DNA of 64,000 bases from Sulfitobacter marinus (GCF_900116285.1 NZ_FPAJ01000003.1:475978-539977), one strand, 5' to 3'; positions 9,908-20,685 are shown, counted from the first letter of the stretch. Translations and numbers: made by a program. The notes: generated from the letters alone by a model not told the origin.

Positions 9908-10909
9908 TTAGCTGATGGCGTGGCGGTAGCTTGCGGAATAACTGCCTGTCACATGATGCTCTAGCTGCCGTTCAATATCGCCCAGTAGGGATGACGCGCC
10001 AAAGCGGAACAGATCGGGCCGCAGCCAGCGATCGCCTAATTCTTCCTTGATCAAGGCCAGATATGTGATCGCATCTTTCGCCTTTGATATCCCGCCCGCA
10101 GGCTTGTATCCGACGCGGATACCGGTCCGGTCAAAATAGTCGCGAATGGCGCGGATCATCACCAGCGTGACAGGCAAGGTGGCGTTTACGCTTTCCTTGC
10201 CGGTCGAGGTTTTGATAAAATCCGCCCCTGCCATCATGCACACCAGTGATGCGCGCGCGACATTGCGCAGGCTGCCTAATTCGCCTGTTGCCAGAATTGC
10301 CTTTACATGTGCATCGCCGCAGGCCGTCCGAAACGCGCGCATCTCGTCATACAACGCCTGCCAGTCACCCGACAGTACATGCCGGCGTGAAATGACGATG
10401 TCGATTTCTGCAGCACCTTCGGCCACGCTCATCTCGATCTCTTTGATGCGCAGCTCGAACGGGGACAGCCCTGCTGGAAACCCGGTTGAAACAGCGGCGA
10501 TGGGGATGTTGGTGCCAGTAAGGGCGGCTTTCGCCGGCGCAATCATTTCATGATAGACGCAAACGGCACCGACGGTGATCGGCCCCATACCCAAGGCTTT
10601 CATCAAATCTGGGGATACAGGTTGCCGCGCTTTGGCGCACAGACGCTCAACTCTGCGCGCGGTGTCATCGCCGGACAGTGTCGTCAGATCGATACAGGTG
10701 ATGGCCCGCAGCAGCCACGCGGCTTGGTGATCTTTCTTCACAGACCTGCGCGCGGCGATGCTGCTGGCGCGTCGTTCGACGGCGGATGTATTTACCTGAA
10801 CGGATCGGACCCAATCCATGTCGAGGGGCATGCCCGGATTGCGCGGTTCTGTCACTTGGGGCAGATGGCTTTGCGCGATGCCTGCCGGGGTTGTCACATG
10901 TGTGGACAT
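9908..10909 (-). CDS. deoC: Deoxyribose-phosphate aldolase
   Basis: Cleaves 2-deoxyribose-5-phosphate to glyceraldehyde-3-phosphate and acetaldehyde. The product of 333 residues carries the Schiff-base lysine motif FIKTSTGK, the second active-site lysine in GYKPAGGI, and VCVYHEMI in the barrel. An N-terminal extension of about 60 residues precedes the TIM barrel, as in long DeoC proteins. ATG at 10909. It heads a two-gene unit with the ALDH16 enzyme, which would consume the acetaldehyde product. No deoR-type regulator is nearby. Confidence 0.95.
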   Translation of the reverse strand: MSTHVTTPAGIAQSHLPQVTEPRNPGMPLDMDWVRSVQVNTSAVERRASSIAARRSVKKDHQAAWLLRAITCIDLTTLSGDDTARRVERLCAKARQPVSPDLMKALGMGPITVGAVCVYHEMIAPAKAALTGTNIPIAAVSTGFPAGLSPFELRIKEIEMSVAEGAAEIDIVISRRHVLSGDWQALYDEMRAFRTACGDAHVKAILATGELGSLRNVARASLVCMMAGADFIKTSTGKESVNATLPVTLVMIRAIRDYFDRTGIRVGYKPAGGISKAKDAITYLALIKEELGDRWLRPDLFRFGASSLLGDIERQLEHHVTGSYSASYRHAIS

Positions 10910-10995
10910 GGGCGTCTTCCTGTTTGGTCAGAAGTGTAAAATGACATGGGGGACGCTTGTATTGCAACCACAACGCCCCCGACGTCACGCCGCTG

Positions 10996-11355
10996 TTAGC
11001 TGCCGCGATAGGTGGAATAACCGAAAGGGGAAAGCAAAAGCGGCACGTGGTAATGCGCGTCGGGGTCTGAGATGCCAAAACGCAGCGGGATTTGATCCAG
11101 AAACCGTGGTGTTTCCGGCTGGCTTCCGATTGCATCCAGATAATCGCCGGCTTCGAATACCAGCTCGTATGTGCCGGGGGCGAATTGATCTTTTGGCAGG
11201 ATCGGCGCGTCGGTGCGGCCGTCGGCGTTAGTCACCATCCGGGAAAGCTGTACGCGCGCCTCCCCCTCAATACGATATAGCGTGATCGCAAGCCCGCTGG
11301 CAGGCATGCCGCGCGCGGTATCAAGGACGTGGGTCGTTAGGTAGCCATTTGCCAT
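10996..11355 (-). CDS. uraH: 5-hydroxyisourate hydrolase, transthyretin-like
   Basis: Hydrolyses 5-hydroxyisourate, the product of urate oxidation, to OHCU. The predicted 119 residues match the family length (about 110-120). Diagnostic motifs are [11 protein letters not shown] at the N-terminus, the central region RTDAPIL, and the C-terminal [19 protein letters not shown], whose YRGS tail is the family signature. The ATG at 11355 starts [10 protein letters not shown]; the frame is open further upstream but without family similarity. It is divergent from the rest of the urate cluster and shares a 510-bp intergenic region with it. Confidence 0.95.
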   Translation of the reverse strand: MANGYLTTHVLDTARGMPASGLAITLYRIEGEARVQLSRMVTNADGRTDAPILPKDQFAPGTYELVFEAGDYLDAIGSQPETPRFLDQIPLRFGISDPDAHYHVPLLLSPFGYSTYRGS

Positions 11356-11865
11356 GGGGTGGGTCTTTCGTTGATTGCTTGGGGTGGAGGATAGGGGCGG
11401 CAGATACAGGGTCAATGGCTGTCTTGCGCCGAAATTACGCGTTTTACCCAAGGAAAATGGCAAACTGATTCGTTTTTGTTTTGACCCGCGAATCATCCTT
11501 GGCTTATATGGATGTCACAAGCGATCAGATGCACCGCCTGCCAGCGGGAATAACAAGTCTGAGGCTTGCACGCCGGTGAACAGAATTTCGATATTCGAGC
11601 AGGCCATGTCAAAATGGCGACTTTAGGACAGGGGGCGGCAGGACTGAACATACCATGTGTATTGTCAGCGGCCCCTGTCCAAGTTCAACACCGCCACCCC
11701 GACTCAGGAACTCCCGGAAAACAAGCGATCACGACCAAGACGCGCGGGTCTGGCAACAGGCTGACCTTTTGAACCGGTCCGTCTGTCGTATTTTTGCGGG
11801 TTGGATTCTTGCAATTGGTCCTATTGCCAAGGCACTGTGCGCGGTGTCGAATAAAGGACAGCACA
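11356..11865. other. Divergent intergenic region of the urate cluster
   Basis: A gap of 510 bases between uraH (-) and puuE-uraD (+), with no supported protein gene. It holds a promoter-like pair (TTGACC at 11481-11486 and TATATG at 11505-11510, 18-base spacing) pointing to puuE. Nested short stems follow: CACCG 11532-11536 with CGGTG 11574-11578, enclosing CAAG 11554-11557 with CTTG 11565-11568. Further on is a longer hairpin with 9-bp perfect arms, GGACAGGGG 11626-11634 and CCCCTGTCC 11672-11680. If the promoter is real, the operon has a structured leader of about 350 bases. Confidence 0.5.
11481..11510 (+). promoter_or_regulatory. Candidate promoter of the puuE operon
   Basis: TTGACC (5 of 6 to the -35 consensus) and TATATG (4 of 6 to the -10 consensus) with 18-base spacing, oriented towards puuE and placed about 355 bases upstream of its start. 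Supported only by sequence match. Confidence 0.35.
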
Positions 11866-13274
11866 ATGAACCGCTACCCTCGTGATTTTCATGGCTATGG
11901 CCCCACACCGCCCGATGCACAATGGCCCGGCGGTGCCCGCATCGCAGTTCAGTTCGTGGTGAATTACGAAGAGGGCGGAGAGAATAATATCCTGCACGGC
12001 GACGCCGCATCCGAGGCGTTTTTGTCCGAGATCGTCGGGGCCGCCCCTTGGCCGGGCCAGCGTCATTGGAATATGGAATCTATTTACGACTACGGTGCCC
12101 GCGCAGGCTTTTGGCGGTTGCATCGTTTGTTTACCGGTGCAGGTATCCCCGCGACGGTTTATGGCGTTGCCAGTGCTCTGGGGCGGTCGCCGCAGCAGGT
12201 CGAGGCGATGAAAGATGCCGATTGGGAAATAGCGAGCCATGGCCTCAAGTGGATCGACTACAAGGATCACAGCGCTGACGCCGAACGCGCAGACATCGCC
12301 GAGGCGATCCGTTTGCATAACGAAGTCGTCGGCGCGCCCCCCCGTGGTTGGTACACGGGGCGCAGCTCGGTCAACACGGTTGCTTTGGCCGCAGAGACGG
12401 GCGTGTTCGATTATATCTCGGACACCTATGACGACGATCTGCCCTATTGGATGCAGGTTGCGGGCGGCGATCAGTTGATCATTCCTTACACGCTGGATTG
12501 CAACGACATGCGGTTTGCCACGGCTCAGGGGTTCAATTCCGGGGATCAGTTTTACACCTATCTGCGCGACACATTCGACGCGCTTTATGCCGAAGGCTGC
12601 GATGGCTCGGCCAAGATGATGTCGGTCGGTCTGCATTGCCGTCTTGTTGGCCGTCCGGGCCGTATCCAAGCGCTGAAACGGTTTATCGACTATATTAAAG
12701 GCTTCGAAGGGGTCTGGGCGCCCCGCCGCATCGACATTGCGGATCATTGGCGCGCGACACACCCGCCCAAGCATCCCTTGCGGATCGACCAAATGAACCG
12801 CGCTGAGTTTGTAGAAAAGTTCGGTGGCGTGTTTGAACATTCCGCGTGGATCGCCGAACGTGCGCATGATCTGGAACTTGGCCCCGCCCATAACTGCGTT
12901 GCGGGCATTCACAACGCCTTGGCGCGCATGTTCCGGTCGGCCAGCCCCGAGGAACGCATGGGTGTGCTGACCGCGCACCCCGATCTGGCGGGCAAACTGG
13001 CAGCAGCCAAACGCCTTACCGCGGAAAGCACGGCGGAACAGGGCAGCGCGGGGCTTGATGCGCTTACCGATGCGGAACGCGCAAAGTTCACTGAATTGAA
13101 CACGGCATATGTGGCCAAGCACGGCTTTCCGTTTATCATCGCTGTGAAAGATCACGACAAGGATGGTATCTTGCGCCACTTTGAGGCGCGGATATCCAAT
13201 GATACGCAAACCGAATTTGAAACCGCCTGTGCGCAGGTCGAACGTATCGCACGCCTGCGATTGGAAACCATGCT

Positions 13275-13278
<4 letters not shown>
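11866..13278 (+). CDS. puuE: Allantoinase PuuE fused to OHCU decarboxylase UraD
   Basis: Predicted protein of 470 residues. Residues 1 to about 300 are a NodB-fold PuuE-type allantoinase (NRYPRDFHGYGPTPPDAQWP, VNYEEGGENN, GWYTGRSS). Residues about 310-470 are an OHCU decarboxylase with the expected catalytic His (GGVFEHSAWIAERA), HPDLAGKLA, and EQGSAGL, ending in FPFIIAVK. One polypeptide therefore makes S-allantoin and then opens it to allantoate. AAAGGA at 11853-11858 fixes the ATG at 11866. The next gene overlaps by ATGA. Confidence 0.95.
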
Positions 13279-14086
<808 letters not shown>

Positions 14087-14090
<4 letters not shown>

Positions 14091-14575
14091 GCCGCGTTAT
14101 CAAAGCTGAACCACTGACGGCGGATGCCTTTGCCCCGTTCGGGGACATTGTGGATGCGTCAGGCGATCCTGACAAAATGATCAACGGCGGGATGTGCGGC
14201 CGGTACCACGATATTGCGACGCTTGATTTCGGACCGGAGGGGCGCGCGGGCATCAGCGTCTTTAACGCCCAAGCGCGCAGTTTGCCCTATACGCTTGACC
14301 TTCTCGAACGGCATCCTGACGGATCACAAGCATTCATTCCCATGTCGGCAGCCCCGTTCCTAGTCATCGTGGCCCCAGACGAAGGTGATGCTCCGGGTAC
14401 TCCTCGGGCCTTTCTAACGGCCCCATATCAGGGCATTAATTTCTTTCGCGGTACGTGGCATGGCGTGCTTACGCCATTGGCAACGCCGGGAATATTTGCT
14501 GTGATCGACCGTATCGGAAATACGGCAAACCTTGACGAATTCGTGCTGGATCGTCCCTATATGGTCACGACCTAA
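14087..14575 (+). CDS. allA: Ureidoglycolate lyase
   Basis: Predicted protein of 162 residues, the normal size for AllA, which splits (S)-ureidoglycolate into glyoxylate and urea. Family features include AFAPFGDIVDA near the N-terminus, HPDGSQAFIPM and the conserved YQGINFFRGTWHGVLTPL. The ATG at 14087 overlaps the preceding stop (ATGA). This is the last step of the pathway encoded in the cluster. Confidence 0.94.
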
Positions 14576-14632
14576 GGTAGAAAAACACGGACCGCGCAAA
14601 ATTGCGGCCACTTATCAACGAGGGAAATACTT

Positions 14633-16057
14633 ATGACTAGTAACGCCATCGGGACGCCAGAACAGCTGCGCGATCCAAATTACACCCCGCCACTCAGCCG
14701 TGCCATTCCGCTGGGGATCCAGCATGTTCTGGCGATGTTTGTGTCCAATGTGACGCCTGCGATTATTGTTGCGGGGGCCGCCGGTTTCGGATTTGGGTCC
14801 AACTCACCTGATTTTCCGGAACTGCTGTATCTGATCCAGATGTCGATGCTGTTTGCGGGCGTCGCGACCTTGCTGCAGACGTTTACACTTGGGCCCATCG
14901 GCGCAGGTCTGCCTATCGTTCAGGGCACATCGTTCGCCTTCATTCCGATCATGATCCCGCTGGTCGCGGGCAAGGGCGTTGATGGCCTTGCCGCGTTGTT
15001 CGGTGGCGTTATCATCGGCGGTATCTTCCACGCCTTGTTGGGCTTGTTCATCGGTAAAATCCGCTTTGCCCTGCCACCGCTGGTGACGGGCCTCGTGGTC
15101 ACAATGATCGGTCTTGCCTTGGTCAAGGTCGGTATCCAATACGCTGCAGGTGGTGTTCCTGCGATTGGCACGCCGGAATATGGCAGCCTGCTGAATTGGT
15201 CTGCCGCGCTGGTGGTGATTGTCGTTACCTTGGGGATCAAGTTTTTCACCAAGGGCATGCTGTCCATCTCGGCGGTACTGATCGGCCTGATCGTGGGCTA
15301 CCTTTACGCGCTGGGCGTGGGGATGCTGACCGTTGATGCGATTACCGGCTCTTGGGGCCGCTCTGCGTCCTTCGCCCTGCCGAACCCCTTTAAATACGGG
15401 TTTGAATTCTCTGCGGCAGCGATCATCGGCTTCTGCCTAATGGCCTTCATCTCGGCCATTGAAACCGTGGGCGACGTATCTGGCGTCACCAAAGGTGGCG
15501 CGGGTCGCGAGGCAACGGATAAAGAAATCCAGGGGGCGACCTATGCTGATGGTGTGGGTACTGCCGTTGCAGGCATCTTTGGCGGTCTGCCAAATACCTC
15601 GTTCAGCCAGAACGTCGGCCTGATCGCGATGACGGGCGTCATGAGCCGCCACGTCGTGACAATCGGTGCCATCTTCCTGATCATCTGCGGCCTTGTGCCC
15701 AAGGTAGGCGCGATCATCCGCACAATCCCGATCGAGGTTCTGGGCGGCGGCGTGATCGTCATGTTTGGCATGGTGGTCGCGGCAGGTATGTCGATGCTGT
15801 CGGACGTAAACTGGAACCGGCGCAACATGGTGATCTTTGCGATTTCCATCTCCATCGGTCTGGGCTTGCAATTGGAACCGGGTGCTGTTCAACACCTACC
15901 AGCAACGCTTAAAATCCTGATGACCAGCGGCTTGCTTCCCGCAGCCCTGATCGCCATCGTTCTGAACCTTCTGCTTCCCAACGAGCTGGCCGAGGAATCG
16001 ACCGAAGAAGTCTCGGGCGGGATGTCAGGCAGTTCCAAAGGCAGCTTGCCACACTAA
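14633..16057 (+). CDS. NCS2 family purine/urate permease
   Basis: Inner-membrane nucleobase permease of 474 residues with about 14 hydrophobic segments. NCS2 landmarks are the QH motif in IQHVLAMFVSNVTP, the conserved glutamate in MAFISAIETVGDVSG, and the signature SQNVGLIAMTG. The AxxxGL-type xanthine/urate branch and its position between allA and puuD suggest urate or xanthine as substrate; specificity is inferred from context. GAGGGAAA upstream supports the ATG at 14633. The gene lies 57 bases after allA, so it is probably co-transcribed. Confidence 0.9.
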   Translation: MTSNAIGTPEQLRDPNYTPPLSRAIPLGIQHVLAMFVSNVTPAIIVAGAAGFGFGSNSPDFPELLYLIQMSMLFAGVATLLQTFTLGPIGAGLPIVQGTSFAFIPIMIPLVAGKGVDGLAALFGGVIIGGIFHALLGLFIGKIRFALPPLVTGLVVTMIGLALVKVGIQYAAGGVPAIGTPEYGSLLNWSAALVVIVVTLGIKFFTKGMLSISAVLIGLIVGYLYALGVGMLTVDAITGSWGRSASFALPNPFKYGFEFSAAAIIGFCLMAFISAIETVGDVSGVTKGGAGREATDKEIQGATYADGVGTAVAGIFGGLPNTSFSQNVGLIAMTGVMSRHVVTIGAIFLIICGLVPKVGAIIRTIPIEVLGGGVIVMFGMVVAAGMSMLSDVNWNRRNMVIFAISISIGLGLQLEPGAVQHLPATLKILMTSGLLPAALIAIVLNLLLPNELAEESTEEVSGGMSGSSKGSLPH

Positions 16058-16081
16058 GAAACCAGCCAGAGGGGCCCCTGT

Positions 16082-16113
16082 CTTCTCTGGCTCTTAATAT
16101 CCCCGCCGGAGGC
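16082..16113 (-). repeat. Dispersed intergenic repeat, copy 2
   Basis: Reads, on the plus strand, CTTCTCTGGCTCTTAATAT followed by CCCCGCCGGAGGC, so the element is on the minus strand. It lies between the NCS2 permease and puuD. AGCCAGAG at 16064-16071 can pair with CTCTGGCT at 16085-16092, giving an 8-bp stem that includes part of the repeat. Confidence 0.75.
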
Positions 16114-16179
16114 ATCCGCGTTCTCGACCACGCGCGTCCCCGGCGGCCCTATTACGATTATCAACGCAAGGACCCCGAA

Positions 16180-17403
16180 ATGTACGATATGGCCGCCATG
16201 GGCGCTTGGATTGAATTTGCTGTCCGCTGGGTGCATGTCATCACGGCCATCGCGTGGATCGGGTCCTCATTTTATTTTATTGCTCTTGATCTGGGGCTGC
16301 ACCGGGACCGGAATTTGAAATCCGGCGCGGATGGAGAGGAATGGCAGGTGCACGGCGGTGGGTTCTACCACGTGCAAAAATACCTCGTCGCCCCGGCGCA
16401 GATGCCCGATGATCTGGTCTGGTTCAAATGGGAAAGCTATTCAACATGGCTCTCGGGCTTCGCGCTGCTGATCCTCGTCTACTATCTGGGCGCTGAATTT
16501 TACCTTGTCGATCCGGCGGTGGCCGATCTGGCCATTTGGCAAGCGGTGGGCATTTCGATGCTGTCGCTCGCATTCGGCTGGATCGTCTATGACCTGATCT
16601 GCAAAAGCAAATTCGGCGATAATAACACCCGGCTGATGATCGGCCTCTATGTGATCCTTGTCGGAATGGCGTATTTCTACACTTCGGTGTTTTCCGGCCG
16701 TGCCGCGCTGCTGCATCTGGGGGCGTTTACCGCCACGATCATGTCGGCCAATGTGTTTTTCATCATCATGCCGAACCAGCGTATCGTTGTGGCCGATCTC
16801 AAGGCCGGACGTACGCCGGACGCGAAATACGGCAAGATCGCCAAGCAACGCAGCACGCATAACAACTACCTCACGCTGCCGGTGATTTTCTTGATGCTGT
16901 CCAATCACTACCCGCTGGCCTTCGCGTCTGAAATGAACTGGCTGATCGCAGCGTTGGTGTTTTTGATGGGCGTAACGATCCGTCATTATTTCAACAGCCT
17001 GCATTCACGCGCAGGCAATCCCACATGGACATGGCTGGCCACAGCGCTGTTGTTCATCACGATCATATGGCTGTCCACAGCCCCCATGTTCCGCATCACT
17101 GAACCCGAGGAAGCATCAGGTCCTGCGCTGCGCTTTGCCGCCGCTGAGGGGTTTGACGAAGTTCATGACATTGTAATGGGTCGGTGCAGCATGTGCCACG
17201 CGGCAGAGCCGTCTTGGGATGGTCTACTTTGGGCCCCCAAAGGTGTGCGTCTTGAGACGGAACACCAGATCGCCAAAGCGGCAAAACAGATATATCTGCA
17301 AGCGGGCGTGACCCATGCGATGCCTCCCGCAAACCTGAGCTATATGCGCGCCGAAGAACGTGCGCAGATCGTTGCGTGGTATCAGGCGGCAATGCGCCCG
17401 TAG
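16180..17403 (+). CDS. puuD: Urate oxidase PuuD, membrane type with cytochrome c domain
   Basis: Predicted protein of 407 residues. The first ~310 hold about eight or nine membrane segments (starting WIEFAVRWVHVITAIAWIGS) and conserved histidines (NNYLTLPVIFLMLSNHYP). The C-terminus is a monohaem cytochrome c domain with C336-S-M-C339-H340 and a likely axial Met in THAMPPANLSYM. PuuD enzymes oxidise urate to 5-hydroxyisourate and pass electrons to the respiratory chain rather than to O2 directly. This is the entry step of the cluster. The start is the ATG at 16180; no strong Shine-Dalgarno is seen. Confidence 0.93.
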   Translation: MYDMAAMGAWIEFAVRWVHVITAIAWIGSSFYFIALDLGLHRDRNLKSGADGEEWQVHGGGFYHVQKYLVAPAQMPDDLVWFKWESYSTWLSGFALLILVYYLGAEFYLVDPAVADLAIWQAVGISMLSLAFGWIVYDLICKSKFGDNNTRLMIGLYVILVGMAYFYTSVFSGRAALLHLGAFTATIMSANVFFIIMPNQRIVVADLKAGRTPDAKYGKIAKQRSTHNNYLTLPVIFLMLSNHYPLAFASEMNWLIAALVFLMGVTIRHYFNSLHSRAGNPTWTWLATALLFITIIWLSTAPMFRITEPEEASGPALRFAAAEGFDEVHDIVMGRCSMCHAAEPSWDGLLWAPKGVRLETEHQIAKAAKQIYLQAGVTHAMPPANLSYMRAEERAQIVAWYQAAMRP

Positions 17404-17475
17404 GGTGGGTGACAACCCATGCTGGCCTCCTTTGCCACTTTCAGAATCGCGTGCGACTATGCTAGTTCTAGCGTT

Positions 17476-19317
17476 ATGGCACACCCAAACCCCAATATAC
17501 GCGATGTAGCACCGGTAATCCGGCAGCTTGATGAATCGGCAATCAATCGCATCGCAGCGGGCGAGGTGGTCGAACGCCCTGCCTCGGCGGTCAAGGAACT
17601 GGTCGAGAACGCCATCGATGCGGGCGCGCGTCAGATCACTGTGGAATATGCCGATGGCGGCAAGACGCTGATCCGCGTGACCGATGATGGCTGCGGCATT
17701 GCGGCGGGGGATTTAACCCTTGCCCTGTCCCGCCACGCGACCTCCAAAATCGACGGCTCGGACCTGTTGAACATCCACACCTTCGGATTCCGGGGCGAGG
17801 CATTGCCCTCGCTGGGTGCTGTGGGCCGTTTGACCATCACCAGCCGCGTTGCGGGCCAAGACGGGGCCGAAATTACGGTGAATGGTGGGCAAACCGGCCC
17901 CGTTCGCCCCGCCGCGCTGAACGGGGGCACTGTCGTCACCCTGTGCGATTTGTTTTTCGCCACACCCGCGCGATTGAAATTCCTGCGCACCGACCGGGCC
18001 GAGGCGCAGGCCATTGCCGACATCATCAAACGTCTGGCCATGGCCGAACCGTTCGTGCGTTTCACGTTACGCGATGTGTCAGGCGACAGGCCGGGCCGCG
18101 AAGTCTTTCGTGCCGAGGCCGAGCAAGGCGATATGTTTGCCGCACTTCATGGGCGTCTGGCGCAGGTCTTGGGGCGCGAGTTCGCCGATAATTCCCTGCC
18201 CATTGATGCGGAACGCGAGGGGCTGCATCTGACCGGCTTTACTGCATTGCCCACCTATTCGCGCGGCACTGCGGTGGCGCAGTATCTGTTCGTGAACGGA
18301 CGTCCGGTGCGGGACAAGCTGCTGGTCGGCGCTTTGCGCGGGGCGTATTTTGATTTTCTCAGCCGCGACCGGCATCCGGCGGCGGCGCTGTTTATCGATT
18401 GTGATCCCACGTTGGTGGATGTGAATGTGCACCCCGCTAAATCAGAGGTACGTTTTCGCGATCCCGGCCTTGCGCGCGGGTTGATCGTATCGGCCCTTCG
18501 CCATGCCTTGGCAGAGGCAGGGCACCGCGCGTCGACCACCGTGGCAGATGCGACATTGGGGGCAATGCGGCCCGAGCAAACAGGCGCGCGTGTCTATCAG
18601 ATGGACCGGCCTTCGCTGGGCGCGCGCACCGCGGCATATCAGGCGCAATCCCCCGGATTTGCTGAGACTGCCGGCATGTGGGGCAGGGTGGAAGCGCCAG
18701 CGGACCCCGTGACCGAAGAACCGCAAGAGCCCCCCGATTATCCGCTGGGCACGGCGCGTGGTCAGGTGCATGAAAACTACATCATCGCCCAAACCGCGAC
18801 GGGCATGGTCATCGTCGATCAACACGCGGCGCATGAACGTTTGGTCTATGAAAAACTGAAACGGCAGATGGCCGAAAACGGCGTCGCCGCACAGGCGTTG
18901 CTGATCCCCGAGATTGTTGATTTGTCGGCATCGGATTGCGCGCGTCTGCTGGATATCACGGAGGAACTGGCCAAGCTGGGCCTGAGCATCGAGGCCTTTG
19001 GCGGCAGCGCCATCGCTGTGCGCGAAACCCCCGCGATCCTAGGTACGGTGGATGCCAAGGCGATGATCCTCGACGTATTAGATGAACTTGCCGATCAAAA
19101 CGAAAGCAACACGGTTCAGGCCCGGATCGAGGCGATCCTAAGCCGTGTGGCCTGTCACGGGTCGATCCGGTCGGGTCGCTGGATGCGCGGCGAAGAGATG
19201 AACGCGCTGCTGCGAGAGATGGAAGCAACCCCGCATTCCGGCCAATGCAATCACGGGCGGCCCACCTATGTGGAGCTGAAGCTGAGCGATATTGAACGGT
19301 TGTTCGGGCGCACATGA
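17476..19317 (+). CDS. mutL: DNA mismatch repair protein MutL
   Basis: Predicted protein of 613 residues. The N-terminal GHKL ATPase carries ENAIDAGA, DDGCGI, and TFGFRGEALPS; the C-terminal dimerisation domain carries the metal endonuclease motif DQHAAHERLVYEK (DQHAxxExxxxE) and the companion CNHGRPT, so it should be a nicking-competent MutL. It couples MutS recognition to strand removal. The ATG at 17476 gives MAHPNPNIRDVAPVIRQLDE; the usual conserved start of the fold is IRQLDE, and the frame is open to 17419, so the exact start is uncertain. rmuC overlaps its stop by ATGA. Confidence 0.95.
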   Translation: MAHPNPNIRDVAPVIRQLDESAINRIAAGEVVERPASAVKELVENAIDAGARQITVEYADGGKTLIRVTDDGCGIAAGDLTLALSRHATSKIDGSDLLNIHTFGFRGEALPSLGAVGRLTITSRVAGQDGAEITVNGGQTGPVRPAALNGGTVVTLCDLFFATPARLKFLRTDRAEAQAIADIIKRLAMAEPFVRFTLRDVSGDRPGREVFRAEAEQGDMFAALHGRLAQVLGREFADNSLPIDAEREGLHLTGFTALPTYSRGTAVAQYLFVNGRPVRDKLLVGALRGAYFDFLSRDRHPAAALFIDCDPTLVDVNVHPAKSEVRFRDPGLARGLIVSALRHALAEAGHRASTTVADATLGAMRPEQTGARVYQMDRPSLGARTAAYQAQSPGFAETAGMWGRVEAPADPVTEEPQEPPDYPLGTARGQVHENYIIAQTATGMVIVDQHAAHERLVYEKLKRQMAENGVAAQALLIPEIVDLSASDCARLLDITEELAKLGLSIEAFGGSAIAVRETPAILGTVDAKAMILDVLDELADQNESNTVQARIEAILSRVACHGSIRSGRWMRGEEMNALLREMEATPHSGQCNHGRPTYVELKLSDIERLFGRT

Positions 19318-20561
19318 TCCAGATCGGCGCACAGAGCTACGCGTTAGATGATCCGCGCGTTTTGATGGTAATTGGGGCGGCAACGCTTGGCGTGTTGGTT
19401 CTGATCCTGCTCATCATGGCCGTGCGCGCAGCGGGTAGGTCGGCGCGCATGGTCGAACCTTTGGCGCGGCAGATGCAGGCCATGGGCGGCCACGTGCAGC
19501 AGCTTGGCATGGGGCAGGAACAATTGCGCGGCGGCTTGCAAACGGTGTCGGATACACAGGCAAATGCGCAAACCCAAATGGTGCAAAGCATTGAGGCACG
19601 GATGGCCCATGTGCAGCAGCAGATGCAGGACCGGCTGGCGGAAAACGCCGCGCGGTCGGCCCGCAGTCTGGCGGAAATGCAGGAACGTATGGCCGAAACC
19701 CTGCATGGGTCATCCAAGCAAACCACGACAAGTTTGACCCAGCTGCAAGAACGGCTGGCCGCGATCGACAAGGCGCAGGACAACATTACCAAACTGTCCG
19801 GTGATGTGCTGTCGCTCCAAGACATTCTGAGCAACAAACAGACGCGCGGGGCGTTTGGGGAAATTCAGCTGAACGATATCGTGTCCAAGGCCTTGCCAAG
19901 CGACAGCTATACGATGCAAGCGACGCTTTCATCGGGCAAGCGTGCCGATTGCCTGATCCATCTGCCAAACCCGCCCGGCCCCATCGTGATCGACAGCAAA
20001 TTCCCGCTGGAAGCCTATGAGGCCTTGCGCAAAGCCAAGTCGGATTACGAGGTCAAAGACGCAGCGCGGGCGATGCGGGTTGCCGTCAAAACGCATATCA
20101 ACGCGATCAGCAGCAAGTATATCATCGAAGGCGAAACCGCTGATGGCGCGCTGATGTTTCTGCCGTCCGAGGCCGTCTATGCCGAGTTGCATGCGAATTT
20201 CCCCGATCTGGTACGTGAAGGCTTTGCCTCGCGAGTCTGGATCGTGTCGCCGACCACCTGCATGGCGACGCTGAACACGATGCGGGCCATCCTGAAAGAT
20301 GCGCGTATGCGTGAACAGGCGGGTGCCATTCGCAAAACGTTGAAAATGCTGCATCGCGACGTCGAGATTGTCGTGGAACGCGTTGGCAAGCTGAACACAC
20401 ATTTCGGGCAAGCACGGGCCGACCTGGAAGGGTTGGGAACTGCGGCGGAACGTGCTGGCAAGCGTGCCGCCCGCTTGGATAACTTTGATTTTGAAGAAGT
20501 TTCCGAACAGGACAGCACGATTGTGCCATTAGCCAAGCCAGGCCACGATGGTGCGCCCTAG
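19314..20561 (+). CDS. rmuC: DNA recombination protein RmuC
   Basis: Predicted protein of 415 residues. A membrane anchor (about 17-37, VLMVIGAATLGVLVLILLI) is followed by a long coiled-coil rich in Gln/Met/Arg (about 50-170), then the RmuC nuclease-like core with RGAFGEIQL, KRADCLIHLPN and IVIDSKFPLEAYEA. RmuC limits recombination between inverted repeats. The ATG at 19314 overlaps the mutL stop, coupling two genome-stability genes. The C-terminus is charged and low in complexity. Confidence 0.93.
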   Translation: MIQIGAQSYALDDPRVLMVIGAATLGVLVLILLIMAVRAAGRSARMVEPLARQMQAMGGHVQQLGMGQEQLRGGLQTVSDTQANAQTQMVQSIEARMAHVQQQMQDRLAENAARSARSLAEMQERMAETLHGSSKQTTTSLTQLQERLAAIDKAQDNITKLSGDVLSLQDILSNKQTRGAFGEIQLNDIVSKALPSDSYTMQATLSSGKRADCLIHLPNPPGPIVIDSKFPLEAYEALRKAKSDYEVKDAARAMRVAVKTHINAISSKYIIEGETADGALMFLPSEAVYAELHANFPDLVREGFASRVWIVSPTTCMATLNTMRAILKDARMREQAGAIRKTLKMLHRDVEIVVERVGKLNTHFGQARADLEGLGTAAERAGKRAARLDNFDFEEVSEQDSTIVPLAKPGHDGAP

Positions 20562-20685
20562 CTTTGTGTTGGCCCCTTTATAAGGATATCCATTAATATA
20601 ATTGAGCGGGAATCCATTTATGTGTTGGCCTTGGTCTTTTTCGGACTACATGCACGTTACCTAATATATTGGATTTTGCCTCATC

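Noticed and set aside
20562..20685. RpoE (TGATCC-N-TAAGA) promoter for the FAD oxidoreductase operon
   Set aside because: No TGATCC in the gap; TATAAGG near 20580 lacks a partner -35 element.
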